64,000 nucleotides of DNA from Mycobacterium heidelbergense (lineage in GTDB: Bacteria; Actinomycetota; Actinomycetes; Mycobacteriales; Mycobacteriaceae). The notes beneath the pieces were generated by a model that had not been told where the DNA came from, ran no database searches, and was given only the letters and a program-made list of their open reading frames with translations. The stretch spans positions 3,968,001-4,032,000 of the forward strand of contig NZ_AP022615.1 in NCBI RefSeq assembly GCF_010730745.1. Reading direction: 5' to 3'. Positions 7,494-17,749 of the stretch are shown in pieces; position 1 is the first letter of the stretch, and every line of letters begins with the position of its first letter. Made by a program: the position numbers and the translations under genes.

Positions 7494-8125
7494 TGGCAGC
7501 ACAACGCCGCGGGCTCAACGACGCGGTCACCCGGATGTGGAGTTTCGTCGCTCCGGCCTACGACCTGCCGTTCTTGCAGCGGTGGGTTTACCGCCCGCCA
7601 CACAACGAGGTGATCGCGCAGCTGCGCGCCCACGGATCCCGCAGAATTGCTGACATCGCATGTGGCACAGGCATTCTCAGCGATCGGATCGAGCGCGAAC
7701 TGCATCCCGACGAGATCTACGGCGTCGACATGTCCGACGGCATGCTCAACCAGGCCCGCGCGCGATCCGGCCGGGTGCGGTGGCTGCGCGCCCCGGCAGA
7801 GCAGCTGCCCTTCGACGACGGGACGCTCGACGCCGTCGTAACGACCTCGGCGTTTCATTTCTTCGACCAGCCGGCGGCGTTACGGGAATTCCATCGCGTG
7901 CTCAGGGCCGGGGGACTGGTCGCCGTCTCGGCCCTCAGCACACGGCAACCGCGGCTGCAGGTGCCGTCGGCCAATCGGTGGAAACCGCAGCACAACGCGT
8001 CACCGGCCGAAACGCGGGCGCTATTCGAGGAAGCGGGATTCGCCGTCAGCGATCAGCACCGTATCCGGCGACCTGCCTGGGCGCGGATCGTGTCCGATCT
8101 GATAACCGTGGGCACCAAGCGGTAG
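7490..8125 (+). CDS. Class I SAM-dependent methyltransferase (Methyltransf_11 type)
   Basis: A 211-residue cytosolic enzyme with a Rossmann methyltransferase fold. Motif I (SAM binding) is ADIACGTGIL at about 49-58, the acidic end of the second strand is YGVDMSDGM, and RAPAEQLPFDDGTLDAVVTT is motif II. HRVLRAGGLVAVS is motif III. The N-terminal WSFVAPAYDLPFLQRWVY resembles UbiE/COQ5-like proteins that methylate quinones or small lipids. The substrate is unknown. It lies between two secreted Gly/Pro-repeat proteins with no obvious functional link and may be translated by coupling to the leader at 7434. Confidence 0.8.
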   Translation: MMAAQRRGLNDAVTRMWSFVAPAYDLPFLQRWVYRPPHNEVIAQLRAHGSRRIADIACGTGILSDRIERELHPDEIYGVDMSDGMLNQARARSGRVRWLRAPAEQLPFDDGTLDAVVTTSAFHFFDQPAALREFHRVLRAGGLVAVSALSTRQPRLQVPSANRWKPQHNASPAETRALFEEAGFAVSDQHRIRRPAWARIVSDLITVGTKR

Positions 8126-8255
8126 CCCGTCGGACCGGGACTGTGCCGCGGCGATCGAGGAGATCGAACCAAAGTGGCCGGGTGACAACCCGACTCGATC
8201 ACGCCGACGGCCGCCCCGCCAGTTGGCGAAGCGGCAGTCGGTGCGATCGCTGGTT

Positions 8256-8951
8256 TTACAGCGGGACCCAGACCCCGAAGAACCAGAAGCCCCACTGGTT
8301 GAATCCGGGATCCCACACGGGCGTTTCGTTGTATCCGAAGTAGTTGACGGGGCCGTACCCCCATTGCCCACCGGGAGGCGGGAGCGGCCTGTCCCAAGCT
8401 GGCCGAGGCGGCTCACCATATCCCCAGGGTGCGGGTCCGTCGCCCCACGGGGCGTTGTGGAAGTAACCGCGCTGGGGATCGCCATGCCATGGCCCGCCGG
8501 GACCGCCCGGGCCGCCGGGCCCGCCCGGTCCACCGGGTCCACCCGGACCGCCGGGGTGGCCGGGCGGGGGTCCGCCTGGCCCGCCGGGCCCGCCGGGGCC
8601 ACCTGGTTCGCCCGGGTGACCGGGCGGGGGCCCACCCGGGCCGCCAGGTCCACCGGGGCCACCGGGTCCGCCGGGGCCTTCGGGTCCGCCGGGACCACCC
8701 GGATGACCGGGCGGGGGTCCACCCGGACCACCTGGGCCGCCAGGTCCACCGGGGTCACCCGGGCCGCCGGGTCCGCCTGGGTCATTGGGCCCGGTCGGGG
8801 CGTGGAAATTTCCGGGCGCGGGCGCGCCGTGGTTACCGGGAGCCGGTTGCGGGCCCGGAGCGGCGTTCGCCAAACCGGCGCCCATACTCAACGCGGCAGC
8901 GCCAAGAGCACCGGCGATGGTTCCCCCCGCGATCAATTGCTTTAGTTTCAT
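8256..8951 (-). CDS. Secreted collagen-like Gly-Pro repeat protein with aromatic C-terminus
   Basis: A 231-residue exported protein. A signal peptide (MKLKQLIAGGTIAGALGAAA..., cleavage after GLANA) leads into a Pro-rich region, then about 100 residues of GGP/GPG triplets broken four times by GGPPPGHPG blocks. The C-terminal 70 residues are rich in Trp, Tyr and Phe (PWGYG, GQWGYGPVNYFGYNE, FNQWGFWFFGVWVP). The MKLKQLIAGG signal is one I associate with a family of small secreted mycobacterial proteins of unknown function. The likely picture is a repeat stalk with an aromatic tip that contacts the envelope or glycans; this is inference. Repeat number is expected to vary between strains. Confidence 0.8.
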   Translation of the reverse strand: MKLKQLIAGGTIAGALGAAALSMGAGLANAAPGPQPAPGNHGAPAPGNFHAPTGPNDPGGPGGPGDPGGPGGPGGPGGPPPGHPGGPGGPEGPGGPGGPGGPGGPGGPPPGHPGEPGGPGGPGGPGGPPPGHPGGPGGPGGPGGPGGPGGPGGPWHGDPQRGYFHNAPWGDGPAPWGYGEPPRPAWDRPLPPPGGQWGYGPVNYFGYNETPVWDPGFNQWGFWFFGVWVPL

Positions 8952-9123
8952 GGTCCTTCACCTGTCTGATAGTGAGTTCCTTGAACCCCCCCAACACGTT
9001 CACAGGTTAAATAACGTAGCTATGGATTTCCTGTGACGCGCCCATGCAAAACTTTTGGCCGGCTCCCCAGATCGACGCCAGCGCGGAAAAGTTCGAGTGA
9101 GGTGCGCGCTGACGTCAATCTCG

Positions 9124-9186
9124 GCGACGGCCGCAGGGCAGGGCGCGACGGCCGCAGGGCAGGGTGCGACGGCCCCAGGGCGAGGG
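9124..9186. repeat. Three-copy 21-base tandem repeat (VNTR-like)
   Basis: Units start at 9124, 9145 and 9166 with core GCGACGGCCGCAGGGCAGGG. Copies 1 and 2 differ only at their last base; copy 3 is diverged (GCGACGGCCCCAGGGCGAGG). A weaker partial continuation follows to about 9205. Such arrays often vary in copy number among mycobacterial isolates. Confidence 0.75.
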
Positions 9187-9267
9187 GACGAAGCCCGCAG
9201 GGGACGAGAGCCTGCCCACCGCGGCCACCGCAGGGCCCGGACGGCCGGACATCGCGACTGGAAGAGA

Positions 9268-9286
9268 AACTGTAACGTCTACAGTT
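9268..9286. promoter_or_regulatory. Palindromic operator upstream of thioesterase-ligase operon
   Basis: AACTGTA, five bases (ACGTC), TACAGTT is a perfect 7-base inverted repeat 55 bases before the GTG start of the thioesterase gene. Size and spacing fit a TetR-family site. The cognate regulator is not encoded next to it. Confidence 0.5.
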
Positions 9287-9341
9287 GTCATCCTCGCGGG
9301 CCGGAGCTCGTTGAGGGCCCCCATCACGGGAGAGTCGTGCA

Positions 9342-10187
9342 GTGACGGAAACGAACATCGTGCCGGAGGACGTCGATACGGCGGCCTCGATGCCGTACTT
9401 TCTGCGCGACGAAAGCCGTTACGTGCCAACCCAGATCGCGCGTGGGGGTTGGGGGCCGTCGTTGAGCGGCCACGTCGTCGGCGGCCTGTTGGGCTGGGCG
9501 GTCGAGCGCGCGGTCGACGACCCGCAGCTGCAGCCGGCGAGGCTGACCGTCGACCTTCCGGCGCCCACCGCGCTGGAACCGATCGAGGTGCACACCCGCG
9601 TTCACCACGACCGCCGGCGGCTGCGGCTCGTCGAGGCCGTTCTCGTCCAGCGTGGCGCCCCCGTCGCGCGGGGGAGCGCCCTGTTTCTGCGGCGCGGTCC
9701 GCAGCCCGACGGGCAGGTCTGGTCACCATCGGTGCGGATGCCGCCGCTACCGAGCGAGGACGGTGTCCAGCCGTCGCTCTTTATGCGCACCTACGGCTGG
9801 GGCGCCGGCATCCAGAATCCCGATCCCGCCTGGGCCGACACCGCCGGGCCGAAATACACCTGGCTGCGGGAAACGCGCTCGTTGATCGACGACGAACCGC
9901 TGAGCCCCTTCACCCGCGCGGCGATGGCCGCCGACATCACGGCCTCGATAGCCAACTGGGGCACCAACGCCTTGCAGTTCATCAACGCCGACTACACCCT
10001 CACGCTGAGCAGGCTGCCTGACGGACCACACATCGGGCTGGCCTCACTGACGCACTCCAGCCACGACGGGATCGCCACCGGCTCGGCCGTCCTCGTCGAC
10101 CGCATGGGCCCGATCGGCAGCGGTCTGTCCGTCTCGATAGCCCACTCCGGATTCCGGCCGGCATCGGTGAATTCGCCGCCCGGATGA
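9342..10187 (+). CDS. TesB-like acyl-CoA thioesterase
   Basis: A 281-residue protein with the double hotdog layout of TesB/4HBT_3 thioesterases. The N-terminal half carries the loop GPSLSGHVVGGLLGWAVER and the strand pattern PARLTVDLPAPTALEPIEV; the C-terminal half contains DYTLTLSRLPDGPHIGLAS and GIATGSAVLVDRMGPIG, ending the second hotdog. It should hydrolyse acyl-CoA to free acid and CoA in the cytosol. The start is GTG 9342 with GGGAGAG upstream. The stop overlaps the next start by four bases (ATGA), so it is translated together with an acyl-CoA ligase. This suggests a unit that sets the balance of free and CoA-bound acyl groups. Confidence 0.75.
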   Translation: MTETNIVPEDVDTAASMPYFLRDESRYVPTQIARGGWGPSLSGHVVGGLLGWAVERAVDDPQLQPARLTVDLPAPTALEPIEVHTRVHHDRRRLRLVEAVLVQRGAPVARGSALFLRRGPQPDGQVWSPSVRMPPLPSEDGVQPSLFMRTYGWGAGIQNPDPAWADTAGPKYTWLRETRSLIDDEPLSPFTRAAMAADITASIANWGTNALQFINADYTLTLSRLPDGPHIGLASLTHSSHDGIATGSAVLVDRMGPIGSGLSVSIAHSGFRPASVNSPPG

Positions 10188-11734
10188 AGACCGGACGCGA
10201 CGCCACCTACTGGGCGTTGATCGCCGGCGCGGCACGGCGCGGATCGAACCGTCCGCTTCTCGCCGACGAACACGGCCGCAGCCTGACCGCGCGCCAGTTT
10301 CACGACGACGCGTGCGCGACGGCCGCCGCGTTTGCGCGACGCGGGATAGGCGAGGGGACCGTCGTGTCCTGGCAGCTGCCCACCACGCTCGAGACCATGG
10401 TCGTCATGGCGGCGCTGGCCCGGCTCGGCGCCGTGCAAAACCCGATCATCCCGGCGCTGCGGGAACACGAGGTCGGCTTCATCACCGGGCAGCTGTCGTC
10501 GGAATTCCTTGTGGTGCCTGAGCTTTGGCGCGGATTCGAGCACGGCGGGCTGGCGCGGGCATTGGCCGCGGATAGGGGCTTCGGGGTCATCACCGTCGAT
10601 CTGGCGACGCCCCCGGTCGCCGGCGAGCTACGGCTGCCCCGCGCACGCGCCGATGCGCTCCCGCCGCCACCGGAACCCGCGGGCGACACCCGATGGATCT
10701 ACTACTCGTCGGGAACCACCGCGGCGCCCAAGGGAATCCGTCATACCGACGCATCGGTGATCGCCGCCGCGACGGGCCTGGTGGGCACGATCGGCATCAC
10801 CGGCGGCGACGTCGATCCGATCGCCTTCCCGATCGCGCACATCGGCGGCGCCGTGATGCTGGCCGCCGCGCTGCTGACCGGCATGCGGTTGGCGCTGTTC
10901 GAGGCCTTCGATCCGGCCAGGACCCCGCTTTCCATCGCGGCGCACAACCCGACATTCCTGGGCACGGCGACCCCCTTTTTCGTGGGATTCCTTGAGGCCC
11001 AACGAGCCCACGGCAGGCGGCCGCTGTTCCCGTCGCTGCGGGGCTGCCTGGCGGGCGGCGCACCCATCACCGCCGAACTCGGGCGGCGGGTCCGCGAAAC
11101 CTTCGGCGTGGCCGGCATCGCCAACGCTTGGGGGCTGACCGAATTCCCGGTGGCGACCTCACCGTCCCTGTCCGCCGTGCCCGACGCGCTCGACTGCACC
11201 GTGGGCGCGCCGGTGCCGGGGGTCAGCGTCCGGGTGGTCGACAACGGGGAAATCGAACTGCCCGCCGGGCGCGAGGGCGAGCTGCGGCTCAAGGGGCCCC
11301 AATGCTTTCTCGGGTACGCGGACGCCACGCTCGACACCGACGCGTTCGACACGGACGGTTGGCTGCGCACGGGCGATCTCGGGCTGATCGACGCGGACGG
11401 CAACGTCCGCGTCACCGGTCGCATCAAGGACGCGATCATCCGCAACGCGGAGAACGTCTCGGCCCTCGAAGTCGAAAATGCGCTGGCGACCCATCCCGCG
11501 GTCGCCGACGTCGCGGTCATCGGAGTGCCGGACCCGCGCACCGGCGAGCGCGTGTGCGCCGTGGTGGTACCCGCGTCGGTCGATGGTGTGTCGCTGGAAT
11601 CCCTGGTGCGGCACTGCCGTTCGCGCGGGCTGAGCCGCTACAAACACCCCGAGCGACTCGTGATCGTCGACGCCCTACCGCGCAACCAATTCGGAAAGGT
11701 GATCAAGAAAGACCTCCGCGAGGCCTTCGGGTGA
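10184..11734 (+). CDS. Acyl-CoA synthetase / AMP-dependent ligase (FadD-like)
   Basis: A 516-residue member of the adenylate-forming ligase family. The AMP/phosphate-binding motif YYSSGTTAAPKGIRHT lies at about 172-187, followed by NAWGLTEFPVAT (ATP site) and the hinge GWLRTGDLGLIDADGNVRVTGR. The C-terminal catalytic lysine lies in NQFGKVIKKDL near residue 506. The reaction is acid + ATP + CoA to acyl-CoA. The full-length C-terminal domain indicates a CoA ligase rather than a shortened fatty-acyl-AMP ligase. The substrate may be a ring or branched acid, since the best resemblance is to cyclohexanecarboxylate-type ligases. It overlaps the thioesterase upstream by four bases. Confidence 0.85.
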   Translation: MKTGRDATYWALIAGAARRGSNRPLLADEHGRSLTARQFHDDACATAAAFARRGIGEGTVVSWQLPTTLETMVVMAALARLGAVQNPIIPALREHEVGFITGQLSSEFLVVPELWRGFEHGGLARALAADRGFGVITVDLATPPVAGELRLPRARADALPPPPEPAGDTRWIYYSSGTTAAPKGIRHTDASVIAAATGLVGTIGITGGDVDPIAFPIAHIGGAVMLAAALLTGMRLALFEAFDPARTPLSIAAHNPTFLGTATPFFVGFLEAQRAHGRRPLFPSLRGCLAGGAPITAELGRRVRETFGVAGIANAWGLTEFPVATSPSLSAVPDALDCTVGAPVPGVSVRVVDNGEIELPAGREGELRLKGPQCFLGYADATLDTDAFDTDGWLRTGDLGLIDADGNVRVTGRIKDAIIRNAENVSALEVENALATHPAVADVAVIGVPDPRTGERVCAVVVPASVDGVSLESLVRHCRSRGLSRYKHPERLVIVDALPRNQFGKVIKKDLREAFG

Positions 11735-11738
11735 GAGG

Positions 11739-12359
11739 CTACAGCCCCTTGGGCGCCTCGCGGACCGCCTGGACGGCCGCCGCATCCCCCTCGAACTCGA
11801 CCCGGGCCTGGCGCCCGACGGAGAACAGCAGCAGCTCCTCGGGGGCGCCGGTGACCGTGACGGCCGGGCCGCTCCCGGCCGTCAGCACCGTCTTGCCCTC
11901 CGGGGTGCGCAGCGCCACCCGGCCGGGCACCTTCGCGAGCGTCAGCCGGGCCATCAGGGGCAGGGTGCGGCGCAGCGCCGAGGCCAGCGCGGGTTCCAGC
12001 ACGCGCGGCTCCCAGCCCGGCTGCGCGCGGCGCACGTCCTCGTGGTGGATGAACATCTCGGCGACGTTGGCCACCGGGTCGAGCAGTTTGAGCGGCGAGT
12101 AGATCGGCGGACCCGAGGCGACCTTGTCCACCAACTCGTCCCACTCGGTCCGCTCGGTCACCTGGTTCTGCACCCTGGCGGTGTGGGAGGCGAAGAACGG
12201 GATCAGGATGCCCGGTGCGGCGTCGGGGCGATATTCCCGGATCATGAGGTGGGCGGCCAGGTCTCGCGTCGTCCAGCCTTCGCACAGGGTGGGCGCGTCC
12301 GGGCCGACGCCGCGCATGGTCTCGACGAGGGCGGCACGTTCGCGTTGGGCAACGGACAC
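11739..12359 (-). CDS. TIGR03085-family metal-binding protein (mycothiol maleylpyruvate isomerase/DinB fold)
   Basis: A 206-residue protein. The N-terminal four-helix bundle carries the family marks LCEGWTTRDLAAHLMIREYR and, later, AEMFIHHEDVRRAQPGW. The histidines in AAHL and FIHHED are the expected metal ligands. The C-terminal domain (about 140-206) is the SCP2-like part (LRTPEGKTVLTAGSGPAVTVTGAPEELLLF). Relatives use mycothiol as cofactor for isomerisation or thiol transfer, but the substrate of this subfamily is unknown. It converges on the ligase gene with a four-base gap and is divergent from htpG. Confidence 0.75.
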   Translation of the reverse strand: MSVAQRERAALVETMRGVGPDAPTLCEGWTTRDLAAHLMIREYRPDAAPGILIPFFASHTARVQNQVTERTEWDELVDKVASGPPIYSPLKLLDPVANVAEMFIHHEDVRRAQPGWEPRVLEPALASALRRTLPLMARLTLAKVPGRVALRTPEGKTVLTAGSGPAVTVTGAPEELLLFSVGRQARVEFEGDAAAVQAVREAPKGL

Positions 12360-12473
12360 CTGATCTCCCTTCGGTCACGTCGGCTAATCTCATGACGCTC
12401 GTCTCGTCACCGCGAGCGGGCCCCAGCTTCCGATCTAGGTAAATTCGCATGATATGTCGTCGAAGGAAATCGC

Positions 12474-14426
<1,953 letters not shown>

Positions 14427-14515
14427 TCGGGGCGCTGGCCGCGGAGCAGTTTCATACGCTCATCACAGCAAATCATGCGTGATTGAAAGGTGGGCGCGAG
14501 GGATAATCATCTCTC

Positions 14516-14758
14516 ATGGCCAGGTTCCGAGTTGTCGACCCGCATGGCGAGATCGTGGCGACCAAGAATTTTGACAACGCCGAGGCCGCGCACGCGTGGT
14601 TTACCGCCTCCATTCACAGTTCCGAGCTGGGTTGGCGCATGGAGGTCGACGACGACGGGCAGTGGGCGTTCTTCGATGACACCGAGGGCTTCACGGCGCT
14701 GGCGAGCCGTCCCCCCGCGTCGCCCGTGAGCCACGGCGGCCGAAAGGCTAGCGGCTGA
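14516..14758 (+). CDS. Conserved small protein, function unknown
   Basis: An 80-residue soluble protein (MARFRVVDPHGEIVATKNFD...). It reads as one compact alpha/beta domain with a Trp-rich centre (HAWFTASIHSSELGWRME, GQWAFFDDTEGF) and a disordered basic tail. I do not recognise a named family, though the composition and frame statistics look genuine. The stop overlaps by 11 bases the 3' end of the convergent transporter gene, so the two mRNAs share antisense ends. Confidence 0.65.
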   Translation: MARFRVVDPHGEIVATKNFDNAEAAHAWFTASIHSSELGWRMEVDDDGQWAFFDDTEGFTALASRPPASPVSHGGRKASG

Positions 14759-16418
14759 GCTGGATGGCTTTGACGACCAGTAACAGCGCGCCGACGATCA
14801 GATAGGCGCGCAGCGCGATCATGCCGAGCCGGGTACCCGGGGACCAGGTCACCGGCTCGAGCAGGGTCAGCGGCGGCATCCGCCAGGTGTTGCGGTCGAC
14901 CGGGCGCGCCGGGAGTTGCGGGGACGGTGGCGCGGGCTGCCGGCGGGCCATCCAGCGCAGCGTGGGTCCCGCGGCGGCGCCGAGTGCGACCAGAGCCAGC
15001 GCCAGGTAGCCGGCAACCGCGACGACGTCGATGTCGGGAAACAAGGTGGTGGCCATCAGGATGCCCGACAACAGCAGCAGGACGCCGACGATCAGCCCGG
15101 CGACCCAGTTGAGCCAGGGCCGATTGACCCAGGGGCCCAACACTTCCCGGTCGTTGCACAACAGCAACAGGAACACGCTGGCGCTCGGGAGGAGCAGACC
15201 GGCGAGGGCCTGCACCGCCGTCGTGATCAAACCGAGTGGGGCGCCGGGGATCAGCACGATCGCCGCGGCCAACACCACCATTGCGGTGTAGGACAGGTAG
15301 AACTGTTTGGCGTCGGCGAAACCGCGGTGCAGCGAATGCTTCAGCCCGAACACGTCGCCGAAGGCGTAACTGGTGGCCAGGGTCACCGCGGCGGCGCCGA
15401 TGATCGAGGCGTCCATCAGCACGATGGCAAACAGCGAGCCGAGCGTCGCGCTGTGTTGGCCGAGCAGGTGGGCGATGGCGCCGGCGTCGGTGAAATTGCC
15501 CGCCGTGTTGGTGGAGCGGGCCGCCCATTCGCCGGTCATCAACAGCGCCGCGGCGCCGACGATCACGACGAAGGCCCCGATGACGGTGTCGGCGCGTTCG
15601 TAGGCCATGAATCGCGGGGTGATGCGTTTGTCGACGACGTTGGACTGCTGAAAGAACAGCTGCCAGGGCGCCACCGTCGTGCCGACGATGGCGATGATCA
15701 ACAGCACCGCGTCCGAGCTGATGCCGCCGGAAATGCTGGGCACCACAAAGGACTTCGCCGCATGGATCCACTGCGGGTGCGACATCAACAGCATCGGGAT
15801 CTGCACCAGGGTGATCGCGATGAAGACGAACATGGCCCGCTCCCAGCGGCGGAAGCTGCCGCTGGCCATGATCGCGACCAGCGCCGCCGCCGAGACCGGC
15901 ACCACAACGTATTTGGAGACGCCGATGTACTCGGCGGCCAGGGTGATGCCGATGAACTCGGTGACGATCGTCAGGAAGTTGAGCAGGAACAGGTCACCCA
16001 CGGAAAACCAGCCCCACCCGCGGCCGAAGCGTTCGTTGATAAGCCGGGCGTGCCCCACCCCGGTGACCGCGCCGAGCCGCACCACCATTTCCTGGTTGAC
16101 GATGAGCACCGGCACCAGAAGCAGCAGCACCCACAGCAGGGAGTAGCCGTAGTTCTGCCCGGCCTGCGCGTAGGTGGCCACCCCGCCGGCGTCGTTATCG
16201 CCGACCATCACGATGATGCCGGGACCGACGATGGCCAGCAGGGTGAGCAGCCGCGCCTTCCAGGTGCGGGGATGGTCCGTATCGCCGACGCTGATGCGCC
16301 CGAACGCGCCCTCGATGTCGCCCAGGTGCGCGGTGTCGAGCACGGCGCTGCGCCGTTCGGCGGCCGGTTGGGCGACCGCCGCCACGGGGCGGGTGGTCTT
16401 GTCGGGGCTTGAGGTCAC
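14748..16418 (-). CDS. NRAMP/SLC11-family divalent metal transporter, NRMT-like (probable Mg2+)
   Basis: A 556-residue membrane protein with 11-12 spans. It aligns with NRAMP (MntH) throughout, but the metal site differs. The first span reads GPGIIVMVGDNDAGGVATYA where MntH has IDPGN, keeping the Asp but changing Pro to Ala and Asn to Gly. The sixth span reads TTVAPWQLFFQQS where MntH has VMPHNLYLHS, so the Met that selects transition metals is Ala. Loss of these ligands is what I know of NRMTs, the magnesium-transporting branch of SLC11. The start is GTG 16418, overlapping by four bases (GTGA) the stop of a soluble MgtE-like regulator gene, and GGGAGG precedes it inside that gene. Metal specificity is inferred, not shown. 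Confidence 0.8.
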   Translation of the reverse strand: MTSSPDKTTRPVAAVAQPAAERRSAVLDTAHLGDIEGAFGRISVGDTDHPRTWKARLLTLLAIVGPGIIVMVGDNDAGGVATYAQAGQNYGYSLLWVLLLLVPVLIVNQEMVVRLGAVTGVGHARLINERFGRGWGWFSVGDLFLLNFLTIVTEFIGITLAAEYIGVSKYVVVPVSAAALVAIMASGSFRRWERAMFVFIAITLVQIPMLLMSHPQWIHAAKSFVVPSISGGISSDAVLLIIAIVGTTVAPWQLFFQQSNVVDKRITPRFMAYERADTVIGAFVVIVGAAALLMTGEWAARSTNTAGNFTDAGAIAHLLGQHSATLGSLFAIVLMDASIIGAAAVTLATSYAFGDVFGLKHSLHRGFADAKQFYLSYTAMVVLAAAIVLIPGAPLGLITTAVQALAGLLLPSASVFLLLLCNDREVLGPWVNRPWLNWVAGLIVGVLLLLSGILMATTLFPDIDVVAVAGYLALALVALGAAAGPTLRWMARRQPAPPSPQLPARPVDRNTWRMPPLTLLEPVTWSPGTRLGMIALRAYLIVGALLLVVKAIQLSR

Positions 16419-17749
16419 GGCGCCTCGCCTCCCGGCACGGGCGCATTGCGGTCGCCCTCGGCTGGGGTGATTTCGCGAAGCGGACGGGGGGCGGGTTCTC
16501 GTCGGCGCCAGTCCTCGGGGATGGTCGCCTCCAGGACGTCGTCGACGGTGACCACGCCGAGTATGCGGTCGTGCTCGTCGACGACGGGGATGGAATAGAG
16601 GTTGAAGTCGGCCATCAGCAGCGCGACGTCGGTCAGGTCGGTGTCGGGGCTGACCCGCACCGGGTCGGAATCCATGATCTCCGCGACGCTTTCGCGGGGC
16701 TCCGAATGCAGCAGGCTGATCACCGACACTGCACCGGCGAGGCGTTTGTCCTCGTCGAGAACGTGGACCTTGATCAGCGCCTCCGGCTGTATGGTGCGGG
16801 CGGCCGCGATCAGCGCCAGCGCCCCCGCCGCCGTCGTGGTGGTGGCGCAGGAGACGAAGTCGACGTTCATCAGCCCGCCGGCGCTTTCGGGGTTGAATCC
16901 CATCAGGGTGATCACCTTGGTGCGCTGCGGGGCGGGCATCAGGTCCAGGACGCGGCGGCGCCGTGATTGGCGCAGGTCTGTGATCGCGTCGGCGGCGTCG
17001 TCGGCGCGCATCCGGCCCAGCAACGCGGCGACCTCGTTGTCGGGCATGCCGTCGAGCAGCCGGCTGGCCTTCTCGGGGTCCAGCTCTTCGAAGACGTCGG
17101 CTTCCAGTTCCGGGTCGCTGTGGACGCGATCGAGAATCTCGCCGACCTCGCCCTTGTCGGCCTCTTCGAGGAGATCGGCGATCTCGGCGGGCTTGAACCC
17201 GCCGACCCGGCCCGACCCGCGGCGCAGGGCATGCGAGCGGGCATGACCGATCAGCGGTTCGAACGCCTTCCAATCTCGGGCCGCATGGCCGCCGGAGCTC
17301 TTGATCAGCCCGAACAACCGTGGTGGGCGGCGGGTGTCCAGCCGGGTGAGTACCCATCCGGCGCCGGTGTCTTCCAGCTCGACGTCGTAGGCGCGGATGA
17401 GTTCGACCGCGGCCACGTCGATCAGCCGGTGGCCGAGCACATCGGCACGCAGCAGCACCTCGCCGTCTCGTCGCTCGAAACCGCGGAGGTCAACCTTGTT
17501 CTTCGCCAAGATAATTCGTTCCGGCGTGAACTCGTCGATGGTGTTGCTGCCGACGAACACCCGCCGCCCGCCCATCTCGGCCACGATCCCGGTCACCAGC
17601 GGATACTCGTCGGCCCTGCGCAGCCGCACGATCACGTCCTCGACGCGGCCCACATTTTCGCCCGAGCGGGCCAGCACCGGCGCGCGCAGTAGCTGGGAGA
17701 GATGGATTACCGGCAGCCCGGCGCGCGGTGCCTTGTCTGGTGTGCTCAC
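16415..17749 (-). CDS. Soluble PRC-barrel / MgtE_N / tandem-CBS protein (Mg2+-sensor-like)
   Basis: A 444-residue protein from GTG 17749 (ribosome site GAGGAGGA). Domains in order: a PRC-barrel-like region at about 10-150 (LRAPVLARSGENVGRVEDV); an MgtE_N superhelix at about 200-300 (EEADKGEVGEILDRV, FEELDPEKASRLLDGM); and two CBS domains at about 315-435 (VDFVSCATTTTAAGALALI; DPVRVSPDTDLTDVALLM, VVDEHDRILGVVTVDDV). MgtE channels use exactly this N-plus-CBS part to sense Mg2+ and close the pore, but here the five-span membrane domain is missing. The stop overlaps the SLC11-type transporter start, which implies matched amounts and probably a physical complex. The natural proposal is a magnesium-sensing gate acting in trans on that transporter. 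Confidence 0.8.
   Translation of the reverse strand: MSTPDKAPRAGLPVIHLSQLLRAPVLARSGENVGRVEDVIVRLRRADEYPLVTGIVAEMGGRRVFVGSNTIDEFTPERIILAKNKVDLRGFERRDGEVLLRADVLGHRLIDVAAVELIRAYDVELEDTGAGWVLTRLDTRRPPRLFGLIKSSGGHAARDWKAFEPLIGHARSHALRRGSGRVGGFKPAEIADLLEEADKGEVGEILDRVHSDPELEADVFEELDPEKASRLLDGMPDNEVAALLGRMRADDAADAITDLRQSRRRRVLDLMPAPQRTKVITLMGFNPESAGGLMNVDFVSCATTTTAAGALALIAAARTIQPEALIKVHVLDEDKRLAGAVSVISLLHSEPRESVAEIMDSDPVRVSPDTDLTDVALLMADFNLYSIPVVDEHDRILGVVTVDDVLEATIPEDWRRREPAPRPLREITPAEGDRNAPVPGGEAP

Larger units (their letters stand above)
8952..9341. other. Divergent intergenic region with repeats and a palindrome
   Basis: This region separates the leftward repeat-protein gene from the rightward thioesterase gene and holds the promoters of both. 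It contains a 21-base tandem repeat (9124-9186) and a TetR-like palindrome (9268-9286). No coding frame in it looks real. Confidence 0.5.

Noticed and set aside
7200..8780. CRISPR array suggested by dense short repeats
   Set aside because: The repeats are codon-level GGP/GPG triplets inside secreted-protein genes, with no spacers or cas genes.
14916..16412. 498-codon rightward frame opposite the SLC11 transporter
   Set aside because: Composition (Gln/Asp/His/Gly-rich, no hydrophobic core) is typical of antisense of a membrane protein gene.
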